DNA of 18,814 bases from Bacillota bacterium (GCA_023429685.1 JAEZDF010000115.1:1-18814); one strand, 5' to 3'; positions 7,916 to 14,624 are shown, counted from the first letter of the stretch. Numbers and translations: made by a program. Notes: generated by a model from the sequence alone, not told the origin.

Positions 7916-8473
7916 TCACAATGTTTTGAGTATCTTTAGCGTGTTTCGGGTCAGCAATAGGTTGCCGTGCTCATCAAGATACGAGAGATCGGTTAACCCG
8001 CTGCCACACTGTCTTCCAAACTCGCACAGTAGGGGTGTCAGGCGCTGTGCGCTCTTTGCGCCCAGCACCAAACGGTAACGACCGTTTAAGGAATACAAGG
8101 CGAGTGGGGCAATGTTTTCTAGGCACGCCCGTGCAAACCGCGCTGCGTCGTCGATGTGTTCGAACTCAAAGATAACCGGCAGTGCTTCCGTAACAAACGG
8201 TTTTTTTCTTGTTTCGCCCAAAGGTGCCTTATCAAGCTTAGTAAACAGCAGCGTACAGCTGCCGTCACCATTTGAGAAGGCCTCGATATAAAGCCTTGCA
8301 CCGGTAAAATCAAACCCTGTTTTTGCTTTTGCGAAGCTTAACAGCTCCGAGATTGCACGTTTGCTGGAAGGGCTTTGATAGTCAAGCTCCTCATAGGTCA
8401 ACTTGAGCCGCTCCATATCAGATATGGTCAGCAATATCTTGATCTTATCGCTGTTAATTGCTTTAATAATCAA
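7916..8473 (-). CDS. mecA: Adaptor protein MecA
   Basis: MecA adaptors bring substrates to the ClpC/ClpP protease and, in Bacillus, control competence. The 185-aa product starts MIIKAINSDKIKILLTISDM and continues KLTYEELDY, matching the MecA N-terminal substrate-recognition domain (about 1-80). The C-terminal half (about 95-185, PVIFEFEHIDDAARFARACL onward) matches the ClpC-binding domain. It is shorter than Bacillus MecA (about 218 aa), mainly in the linker. The start is TTG at 8471-8473, chosen because GGAGGG lies nine bases upstream on this strand and the protein begins exactly at the family N-terminus. The stop abuts the stop of rpe. The specific target here is unknown. Confidence 0.88.
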   Translation of the reverse strand: MIIKAINSDKIKILLTISDMERLKLTYEELDYQSPSSKRAISELLSFAKAKTGFDFTGARLYIEAFSNGDGSCTLLFTKLDKAPLGETRKKPFVTEALPVIFEFEHIDDAARFARACLENIAPLALYSLNGRYRLVLGAKSAQRLTPLLCEFGRQCGSGLTDLSYLDEHGNLLLTRNTLKILKTL

Positions 8474-8675
8474 AAAGAATCACCCTCCAACAACAGGGAT
8501 TTACCACTCGGGCTGTATCAGTTTTTACAGACACTTTGCGAAGTCATATGCAGTTTGGTGGTCTTTATACAGGTCGCAGGTAAGACGATAAATGCTTCCC
8601 GTAACAGTATATGCCGACGCAATGACAAGGGCTTATGGTTGCTAACATGCAAAGAACAGGAATAACACGACATCA

Positions 8676-8713
8676 CCCCGCCCGATAGGGGGAAAACGGC
8701 GTTTCACCGTTTT
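8676..8713 (+). promoter_or_regulatory. Tandem hairpins in the leader of the rnf cluster
   Basis: CCCC (8676-8679) can pair with GGGG (8688-8691), and AAAACGG (8693-8699) pairs with CCGTTTT (8707-8713) around a 7-base loop. Both sit immediately upstream of the rnfC ribosome binding site. They could be an attenuator or simply leader structure. I found no convincing promoter in 8474-8744; TTGCTA near 8638 with 17-bp spacing to ATAACA is weak. Confidence 0.35.
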
Positions 8714-8744
8714 ACATGGAGATAAGTATAAGAGGTGAATGAAT

Positions 8745-9992
8745 ATGGCAGCAGGCTGGTTGAGCGGTGAAAATCTATACCAGGCGAAGGAACCCGCATT
8801 TTCCCGCGAGCAAAAGCGGCTTTTACACCCTAAGGTTTTGTATCTGCCCGATTATAACGAATTTGGAGCGCCTCCTCCCAGACCACTTACCGCAGACGCG
8901 GTTTTGCTTGGGAGATATGAGCTGTATTATCCGCGCCTTGAGTGCGATTCCTTTATGCGCTTTTCGTTAAAGGGGAGCCCTGACCCCGAAACGGATGCCC
9001 AGGTGTTTACCCACAATAAGGACAAACACAAAATCAAACGCGAACGCCATCCGTTTACAAAGGTAAAAGAAACCCTCGACGTCGATTATTTTGAACTCGA
9101 GGAGCTCATAGAGATTGCCTATAAGGCGTGTATTGTAGACGAAACCGACGGACGGTTTTTAAGCGACAAGCTGAAGGTGCTGTATGACGGTGGATATACG
9201 GCACTGGTATGCGATGCGGTTGACGAGCAGCCCTACGTGTCCTCTAACATAAACACGTTGCTGCAACATAGCAGCGAGGTGCTCGGCGCGCTGAAGATGC
9301 TGGCGACCGCATGCGGCATTAAAAACTATTTTGCGCTAAGCTACGCGGATATTGATGATGCCGAAACAGTGATCCCTCATAAGATGTATGACATTCCCGT
9401 GCGGCGCATCTATGGGCGTTACCCGGTGCGTGACAGGGTGAAGAAGACGCTTGCAAAATTCGGTCGCGGGTATATCATCGGTACGCAGGCACTTTTGCAT
9501 CTGTGGCGCGCGGTTAAGACCGGGCAGCCGCAAAACACAACCATTGTAACGGTGGCGGGCGACTGCGTGGGCAATCCCTGTAACGTAGAGGTACGGGTGG
9601 GCACAACGGCACGCGAAATTTTAGAGTTTTGCGGTCTGATTAAAAACCCGTCAAGGGTTGTAATGGGCGGCAGTATGCGCGGCGTTGCGATTGTCGATCT
9701 GGATCTTCCTGTTTTACATACAACACGGGCAGTGCTTTCGTTTTCAAGACCCATTCAGAACCCTGTTCTGGATTGCATCCTATGTGGACGCTGCGTGGAA
9801 AGCTGCCCCAGAAAGCTTGCGCCCAACTATCTGTACAAAAACTTTCAAACAAATAATGTGGGGGCACTAACAAAATTGCGGGCGGATAAGTGCATTGAAT
9901 GCGGTGTGTGCTCCTATGTGTGCCCCGCGAATCTTGAATTAACCCACAGTGTGAAAAAGGCAAAACGGGTTGTGAAAGGGGTTTTGGAATAA
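8745..9992 (+). CDS. rnfC: Divergent RnfC-like electron transport subunit
   Basis: RnfC is the peripheral NADH-oxidising subunit of the Rnf ion-pumping complex. I chose ATG at 8745 (415 aa) because GAGGTG lies seven bases upstream; the ATG at 8739 touches that site. The C-terminus keeps two ferredoxin motifs, CILCGRCVESCP (Cys 344, 347, 350, 354) and CIECGVCSYVCP (383, 386, 389, 393). The middle keeps the RnfC fold landmarks VDEQPYVSSN, VTVAGDCVGNPCNVEVRVGT and VVMGGSMRGVA. The sites for NADH and FMN are not preserved: the GGAGFPT-type loop is replaced by VDETDGRFLSDKL (about 131-143), and the KYPxGGxKQL motif by RYPVRDRVKKTL. The N-terminal GGIHPP motif is also missing. It is coupled to rnfD by a TAATG overlap. 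Confidence 0.85.
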   Translation: MAAGWLSGENLYQAKEPAFSREQKRLLHPKVLYLPDYNEFGAPPPRPLTADAVLLGRYELYYPRLECDSFMRFSLKGSPDPETDAQVFTHNKDKHKIKRERHPFTKVKETLDVDYFELEELIEIAYKACIVDETDGRFLSDKLKVLYDGGYTALVCDAVDEQPYVSSNINTLLQHSSEVLGALKMLATACGIKNYFALSYADIDDAETVIPHKMYDIPVRRIYGRYPVRDRVKKTLAKFGRGYIIGTQALLHLWRAVKTGQPQNTTIVTVAGDCVGNPCNVEVRVGTTAREILEFCGLIKNPSRVVMGGSMRGVAIVDLDLPVLHTTRAVLSFSRPIQNPVLDCILCGRCVESCPRKLAPNYLYKNFQTNNVGALTKLRADKCIECGVCSYVCPANLELTHSVKKAKRVVKGVLE

Positions 9993-11155
9993 TGGTCTTA
10001 CAGGCTGCAAAAGCCCCAAATATCCGTTATAAAGAAAACGTACATACCCTGTTTACCGACGTGATTATCGCAATGGTTCCGCTTATTGCTATGGCTTACT
10101 TCTATTATGGTCCACGTTCGCTGTTTTTAGCGCTTTCGGCTTCGGCACTTTGCTTCGCGTTTGATTTGCTCTGCCGTAAGCTTGCGCACAAGAAGATTAA
10201 GCTCAACGATTTTTCTGCGGTTATTACAGGTCTTGCCATCGTTATGCTGCTCCCAGTTACGGTGCCGTATTATGTGGTGGTTACGGCGTGTGTATTTGCC
10301 ATCTTCATCGCGAAGCACCCGTTCGGCGGTCTTGGTGCAAATATGTTTAACCCGGCATGCGCAGGTGTCGCGTTTGTTACGGTGTGTTGGCCGGCCGCTG
10401 TGTTTGGCTTCCCAAAACCGTTTGATGAGATTCCGATGCGCATTACCCAAGCGCTTCCGCAGGCGCTGTCGCCCGCAAGTGTACTTAAGATGCACGGCGA
10501 GCCGTCGGGTGACCTGCTTTTGATGTTTCTTGGCAATTTTTCGGGCGCGATGGGTGCCACCGCCATCCTTGTAATTATCAGCTGCCTGTTCTTCCTATTG
10601 TTTCGTCGCACCATTACATGGCACATTCCGCTTTCGGTTATCGGCTCCGCCGCTGTAATGGCGCTTTTATTCCCTCGTGTGCAGATAAACATCATTCCCG
10701 GAATGTTACTAGAGCTGTTTGCGGGTTGTCTGGTGTTCGGCGCGGTGTTTCTTGCAACCGACCCGGTCACCTCGCCAAGCCTACCGATGTCAAAGGTTTT
10801 GTTTGGTGTCGGCATCGGCGTTTTGACCATGCTGCTTCGTTACTTCGGCGGATTTGAAGAGGGTTTTGTATTTGCACTACTTATCATGAACGCATTATCC
10901 TTTGCGCTGGACCGTTTTGCGCTATGGGTGCGGTATGACCTGCTCATCGACGGCATCCAGATGAGGCTGCTTCGGGGAATCCCTTCTGCAGTTGCGCGCA
11001 AGGCAAGGCGCGGGCTTTTAAGCAGAAGAAAAAGCCTTGTTATAACAGTAGAAAAGACGCGACAGAAGAAAGAAAAGGTGACAACCGAAGTCAAGACAAA
11101 AGATACGGTAACGCATAGTGCGGCAGAAAAGGGGGGACGAAGCGATGGCCAGTAA
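9992..11155 (+). CDS. rnfD: RnfD-like membrane subunit with altered flavin site
   Basis: RnfD (NqrB/RnfD family) is a multi-pass membrane protein that carries covalent FMN and forms part of the ion path. This 387-aa protein has many hydrophobic segments and the family signatures GGLGANMFNPA (112-122) and TDPVTSP (256-262). The usual flavinylation motif, DGxSxAT, aligns with QALSPAS (157-163), so the acceptor Thr is Ser163 and the Asp is gone. A basic, mostly soluble tail of about 55 residues (from about 330) is extra compared with typical RnfD of about 320-350 aa. The start overlaps the rnfC stop and the end overlaps rnfE by 11 bp. Family identity is firm; flavin content is uncertain. Confidence 0.88.
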   Translation: MVLQAAKAPNIRYKENVHTLFTDVIIAMVPLIAMAYFYYGPRSLFLALSASALCFAFDLLCRKLAHKKIKLNDFSAVITGLAIVMLLPVTVPYYVVVTACVFAIFIAKHPFGGLGANMFNPACAGVAFVTVCWPAAVFGFPKPFDEIPMRITQALPQALSPASVLKMHGEPSGDLLLMFLGNFSGAMGATAILVIISCLFFLLFRRTITWHIPLSVIGSAAVMALLFPRVQINIIPGMLLELFAGCLVFGAVFLATDPVTSPSLPMSKVLFGVGIGVLTMLLRYFGGFEEGFVFALLIMNALSFALDRFALWVRYDLLIDGIQMRLLRGIPSAVARKARRGLLSRRKSLVITVEKTRQKKEKVTTEVKTKDTVTHSAAEKGGRSDGQ

Positions 11156-11828
11156 GGTAAAAACAGTCCATCGATTCTACGCCAAACTGCAGGAGTTTTG
11201 GAGCAACAATCCCGTTTTGGTCAATGGGCTTACGCTTGCACCAGTGGCCGTTGCGGCCATCTATTTAAAGAATGCGGTTGCTATCTCGATTATTTTGGCG
11301 GTCGTAACCATACCCACACTTGTTGTGTCATCGTTAATAAAACAGCGCGTGAAGCTGATGCATCGCATTCCGATCTATGCGATCGTTGCCGCCGCCTGCT
11401 ATGCGGGTGCCATTGCGATTGTACGTATCCTGCTGCCGGGCGCACCCGACACAACGGGTATCTATCTACCCTTGCTGGTAACCAACACCGTTATAATGAT
11501 GCGTGCCGAGGCCTTTGGCATCCGTAACAAAACCCGCTGGGTGCTGCTTGACGCCATCGTTCAGGCGCTCGGCTACGCGTTTGTTATCTGTGTCGTGGGT
11601 CTGGTGCGCGAGTTCATCGGCAATGGCACCATATGGGGCGCAGTCACCGACAACCCTTTTCCGATTAAGGGTGTGCTCTTGCCGTTTGGCGGATTTATAT
11701 TGATAGGGTTGTTTGCTGCACTGTATCAGTATGGTTCCAACCATTCGAAGGAACGCCGTATGCGCGCCATGCACATCGAGCTGCAGACCGAAGAGCCTCT
11801 GCCGGAGTTAACCGGGTCGCGGCAATAG
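11145..11828 (+). CDS. rnfE: RnfE-like membrane subunit lacking both [2Fe-2S] cysteines
   Basis: RnfE pairs with RnfA in the membrane, and each gives two Cys to a shared [2Fe-2S] cluster in canonical Rnf/Nqr. ATG at 11145 (227 aa) follows a GGGGGG run and overlaps rnfD. Six hydrophobic segments are present, with RnfE landmarks NNPVLVNGL, HRIPIYAIV, PLLVTN, MRAEAFG and VREFIGNGT. In E. coli RsxE the two cysteine sites are LLGLCP and VTNC. Here they read GLTLAP (Ala32) and VTNT (Thr115), so neither ligand is present. The C-terminal extension is charged. The motifs REFIGNGT and RAEAF distinguish it as RnfE, not RnfA. Confidence 0.9.
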   Translation: MASKVKTVHRFYAKLQEFWSNNPVLVNGLTLAPVAVAAIYLKNAVAISIILAVVTIPTLVVSSLIKQRVKLMHRIPIYAIVAAACYAGAIAIVRILLPGAPDTTGIYLPLLVTNTVIMMRAEAFGIRNKTRWVLLDAIVQALGYAFVICVVGLVREFIGNGTIWGAVTDNPFPIKGVLLPFGGFILIGLFAALYQYGSNHSKERRMRAMHIELQTEEPLPELTGSRQ

Positions 11829-11888
11829 TCTTTCTATCGGTGCGTCATGTGCTTCTCGCACGGATGCCCGGAAAGGAATGGTTTTAAT

Positions 11889-12485
11889 ATGAAAGAGATG
11901 ATGGTGCAGTTTTTTACCTATGCGGCAACAGCGGCATTGATAGAAAACCTCGTGCTTTCGCGCGGTCTTGGAACCAGTACGGTTCTGTTTTCGGCGAGCG
12001 GAGCAAAACGCATCTTTCAGTTTGGCGCGCTGTTCACCTTTATGGCGCTGATTAGTTCAATGCTGGCATGCGTGGTCAATCCCCTGATTTCGCAGCTGAG
12101 TTTTCGCGCTTACGTCCGTCCTTTGGTGTTTATTCTACTTCTGACATTGCTATACTATATAGTATATTTTACTGTTGGCAGGATTATGAAATCGGCGGGT
12201 GAATATCTGCGCAGTTATCTGCCGTATGCAACATTTAACTGTGCAATGCTCGGCGTTTTGTATATCTCTCTTAACGGCGGATATACATTGGTTCAGGCCG
12301 CGGGTTTTTCGTTTGGCTCGGGTGTCGGGTTTACGGTTGCCTCGTTACTGATTGCAGAGGGCAAACGTAGGCTGGATACCGACCGCATCCCAAGAACCTT
12401 TCGAGGTCTGCCCATTGCACTGTTGTATATTGGACTGATTTCCCTTGCCTTATTCGGGCTCATCGGTCATCAGCTTCCGTTTTAG
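11889..12485 (+). CDS. rnfA: RnfA-like membrane subunit with one [2Fe-2S] cysteine missing
   Basis: RnfA is the partner of RnfE in the membrane core. ATG at 11889 gives 198 aa, close to the usual 190-193, and begins at the family N-terminus; GGAAAGGA lies upstream at a slightly long spacing. Six hydrophobic segments are predicted. RnfA landmarks are IENLVLSRGLG, SYLPYATFNCAMLGV, GFSFGSGVGFTVASLL and IPRTFRGLPIALL. The first cysteine site, normally LGLCPF or LGICPF, is LGTSTV with Ser30; the second, NCAMLGV with Cys118, is kept. It lies 60 bp after rnfE. No rnfB follows, although RnfA is normally next to it. Confidence 0.9.
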   Translation: MKEMMVQFFTYAATAALIENLVLSRGLGTSTVLFSASGAKRIFQFGALFTFMALISSMLACVVNPLISQLSFRAYVRPLVFILLLTLLYYIVYFTVGRIMKSAGEYLRSYLPYATFNCAMLGVLYISLNGGYTLVQAAGFSFGSGVGFTVASLLIAEGKRRLDTDRIPRTFRGLPIALLYIGLISLALFGLIGHQLPF

Positions 12486-12550
12486 CGTGAATATGCTCGC
12501 GGGTTATGCGGCATATGTTACCGACTATTCGCGAAAGGCGGTGCCCCAAA

Positions 12551-13756
12551 GTGTCTCACAGCTCAAACTTTAAAATTAAACGCCATAAGCGCGTCTATCA
12601 GGGGGCAACACACCGTCGTGTGGGCGCCTTTAAGATGATAGGCGGAATTTTATTGTTGTGTGCGTTGTTTTTTGTGGGTTACAGCGTGGCGGAACCGGTC
12701 ATGAGCTTTGTAAGCGGAGAAATGCGAAATCGCCTGAATGATGAAAAAAACGCATCCTCAAACCCGCCACAGTCCAGCAGCCTGCCATCCTCTGAAGAAC
12801 CGAGCGAGCCCGGCGGTACCATCGCGGTGGATGCGATTCATGCGGCATACATGCCAACCGCCATCTTTGCCGACGACGCCCGCTTTGATTCATTTGTCGC
12901 GCAGGCAAAAGAGCTTGGCGTAAACACTGTGGTGATGGAGGTCAAGGACGCTAGCGGCGTAATCTATTACGACTCAAAGCTATCACAGGCGCACGAAATC
13001 GGCGCGGTGATGGAGGATTCCCCAAACCTTGAAGACCGCATACAGGTATTGCAGCAACAGGGCATGCAGGCTGTAGTACGCCTTCATACCTTTAAAGACC
13101 CACTATCAGCCAGAAAGATTAAGGGCGCTGCTGCGCGTTATACCAAGGACGTAACCGCAATTTGGCTCGACAACTATGCAACCGAGGGCGGTAAGCCATG
13201 GGTGAACCCCGAATCTGCCGAAGGGCTTGACTATATCACCTCGCTGGTCACCGAGCTTGCCCAGAGCGGTGCCGCTTATGTCATGCTCGATTCCCTGCAC
13301 TACCCAACCGGCGTCGGGCTAAACCTTGCATATTTTGGACCCAAGTCCAACGATTCTCGGCTTTCAGTGCTCAACAGCTGTGTTGCCCACCTTGAGAACG
13401 CCATAAAAGAGTTCGACTGCAAGCTGATTGTCGCCTATGACGCACAAGGGTATCTAAGCAAGTCCGAGATGATATACGGGGGAGACCCTGCCGACATCGG
13501 GGCACAGATTATCGCGCCGATTGTTCTGCCGTCCGCGTTTTCCGGCGACATCACCATAGGCAAAACAAGAATCTCCGACCCCGTTACGCAGGCATACGAC
13601 CTCACCAAGGCGTTTGGGGAGTATCTGCTTGCCGACGTGGCAGCAGGCACGATGGTCTTGCCGGTTGTATCAACAGACCTTTCACAAACAACCGCATTTC
13701 AGGAACTGGGGGTTGCCCCATATGTTCTTTATGCTGCGGATGGAAACTACCAGTAA
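12551..13756 (+). CDS. Membrane-anchored glycoside-hydrolase-like protein (DUF4015 type)
   Basis: GTG at 12551 (401 aa) is preferred because AAAGGCGG lies about ten bases upstream; the same sequence precedes the next gene. A basic N-terminus (KIKRHKRVYQ...HRR) precedes one membrane segment (about 26-51), so the protein is probably anchored with its bulk outside. A Ser/Pro/Glu linker (about 67-92) leads to a domain with TIM-barrel-type motifs: NTVVMEVKDASGVIYYDS, VVRLHTFKDPL, PWVNPES and VMLDSLHYPTG. These resemble the putative glycosyl hydrolase domain family PF13200, in which Asp in an FDYxRFP-like strand is conserved; here it is LDSLHYP (246-252). Activity is not proven. The gene follows rnfA by 65 bp and is likely cotranscribed. 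Confidence 0.7.
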   Translation: MSHSSNFKIKRHKRVYQGATHRRVGAFKMIGGILLLCALFFVGYSVAEPVMSFVSGEMRNRLNDEKNASSNPPQSSSLPSSEEPSEPGGTIAVDAIHAAYMPTAIFADDARFDSFVAQAKELGVNTVVMEVKDASGVIYYDSKLSQAHEIGAVMEDSPNLEDRIQVLQQQGMQAVVRLHTFKDPLSARKIKGAAARYTKDVTAIWLDNYATEGGKPWVNPESAEGLDYITSLVTELAQSGAAYVMLDSLHYPTGVGLNLAYFGPKSNDSRLSVLNSCVAHLENAIKEFDCKLIVAYDAQGYLSKSEMIYGGDPADIGAQIIAPIVLPSAFSGDITIGKTRISDPVTQAYDLTKAFGEYLLADVAAGTMVLPVVSTDLSQTTAFQELGVAPYVLYAADGNYQ

Positions 13757-13771
13757 AGGCGGTAAGCGGAC

Positions 13772-14056
13772 ATGAAGCGATCCACGAAGATTATCCTTCT
13801 CATTACGGCGATTTTGGCAGCAATTGCAGGGATCGGGTTTGTGTTTGCAAAGCTTTTTCTGCAACTTGATCTCAGGCAGGCGAGCTCGATTGGTATCATC
13901 GGCGGGGCGGATGGACCAACCGCCATCTTTGTTGCGTCAAAGACCGCGCCAAATTTCTTTTTAACGCTCATGCTCTACGGCGCAAAGGCGATTGTCACAG
14001 TAGGCGCAATCATACACACACTGTCACGCCGAAGCCGAGATAAAAACAAGGATTAA
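13772..14056 (+). CDS. Small protein with Na+-decarboxylase beta-subunit motif
   Basis: This 94-aa protein has a membrane segment (about 7-29), then SIGIIGGADGPTAIFVASK (39-57), then a second hydrophobic stretch (about 62-83) and a basic tail. IIGGADGPTAIF is the signature of the beta subunit of Na+-pumping decarboxylases (OadB, GcdB, MmdB), where it lies in the ion-translocating membrane core. The usual protein is several hundred residues, so only one motif with flanking helices is present. ATG at 13772 has AAAGGCGGTAAG upstream and the gene is 15 bp from its neighbour, so it looks like a translated gene and not random debris. It could be an independent miniprotein family or a remnant of OadB. 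Confidence 0.72.
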   Translation: MKRSTKIILLITAILAAIAGIGFVFAKLFLQLDLRQASSIGIIGGADGPTAIFVASKTAPNFFLTLMLYGAKAIVTVGAIIHTLSRRSRDKNKD

Positions 14057-14156
14057 CGAAGGTTCCCTCTGAAGTTTTTAGCAAGCATATGGCAAAGACA
14101 CCGAAAAGAAAGCATAAATTTTTGCCTCCGACTGCTTATGCGACGGGGGCAATATA

Positions 14157-14185
14157 TTGACTTTGCGGCATCTTTGCTGTATGAT
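14157..14185 (+). promoter_or_regulatory. SigA-type promoter for tRNA-Leu
   Basis: TTGACT (14157-14162), a 17-bp spacer and TATGAT (14180-14185) place a start site shortly before the tRNA at 14206. No convincing terminator of the preceding operon was found between 14057 and 14156; TTGCCTCCG/CGGGGGCAA around 14120-14153 can form a stem but lacks a 3' U tract. Confidence 0.85.
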
Positions 14186-14205
14186 ATCTTTTGTGCCGTT
14201 CATAA

Positions 14206-14292
14206 GCCGCTGTGGTGGAATCGGCAGACACAAGGGACTTAAAATCCCTCGATGGCAACATCGTACCGGTTCAAGTCCGGTCAGCGGCACCA
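14206..14292 (+). tRNA. tRNA-Leu (anticodon UAA)
   Basis: The acceptor arms GCCGCTG and CAGCGGC pair perfectly, followed by discriminator A and an encoded CCA. The anticodon stem-loop AGGGACTTAAAATCCCT gives UAA. The long variable arm (CGATGGCAACATCG) is typical of class II tRNA-Leu. The T arm is ACCGG-TTCAAGT-CCGGT. A promoter lies upstream and a terminator starts three bases after CCA. Confidence 0.96.
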
Positions 14293-14294
14293 AA

Positions 14295-14337
14295 CCATTC
14301 CCCTTCGCGCCCAAAGCGCGGAGGGGAATGGTTTTTT
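14295..14337 (+). terminator. Terminator 1, after tRNA-Leu
   Basis: CCATTCCCC (14295-14303) pairs with GGGGAATGG (14323-14331) around an inner CGCGC/GCGCG stem, followed by six T. Confidence 0.92.
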
Positions 14338-14478
14338 GTAACGCTCCGCGACTTGAACCGTGGTCAACGTCCGGTCAGCGGCACCAAAACCTCCCCTTTC
14401 GCGCCAAAGCGCGGACGGGGAGGTTTTTTGTAACGCTCCGGGCTTGAACCGTGGTCAACGTCCGGTCAGCGGAACAAA
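14332..14478 (+). repeat. Two decayed copies of the tRNA-Leu 3' end with flank
   Basis: Copies at 14332-14388 and 14424-14478 share a T6 run, GTAACGCTCCG, CTTGAACCGTGGTCAAC and GTCCGGTCAGCGG. The last 13 bases equal the T-arm and acceptor end of the real tRNA; in the first copy the identity runs for 20 bases through CCA (14369-14388 against 14275-14294). Neither has a 5' acceptor half, D arm or anticodon arm, so they are not tRNA genes. Each is followed by a complete terminator. Confidence 0.85.
14390..14429 (+). terminator. Terminator 2, after first tRNA-end copy
   Basis: CCTCCCC (14390-14396) pairs with GGGGAGG (14417-14423) around an inner CGCGCCAAAGCGCG core that is nearly the same as in terminator 1, followed by six T. 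Confidence 0.9.
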
Positions 14479-14480
14479 CC

Positions 14481-14525
14481 AAGCCACCACACTGCTTTCG
14501 CAGGGTGGGGGCTTGCTTTGTTTTT
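14481..14525 (+). terminator. Terminator 3, after second tRNA-end copy
   Basis: AAGCC-ACCAC-ACTGC pairs with GCAGG-GTGGG-GGCTT around TTTC, with two mismatches, followed by GCTTTGTTTTT. Its stem is unrelated to terminators 1 and 2. It may also serve the convergent two-component operon on the other strand, though the U tract is better in the plus direction. Confidence 0.75.
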
Positions 14526-14624
14526 CGTTATTCTCAAATGGTTATGACTTTTGCAGCAGATATAGCAATCCTTTCGTGCAGGGCATCCTACTGCAAGCAC
14601 ACTTGTGGCAATGCCTGCGTCAGC

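Noticed and set aside
10270..10830. A 186-codon minus-strand open frame opposite rnfD
   Set aside because: Shadow of the RnfD frame, which has family motifs and coupled neighbours.
14120..14153. Terminator at the end of the Rnf-like operon
   Set aside because: A 9-bp stem with a G-U pair forms, but the T run lies before the stem, not after it, on the plus strand.
14339..14478. Two additional tRNA genes after tRNA-Leu
   Set aside because: Only the T-arm/acceptor end is present; there is no 5' acceptor strand, D arm or anticodon arm.
14332..14478. CRISPR-like array
   Set aside because: Only two imperfect copies, differing in length, derived from a tRNA end, with no cas genes.
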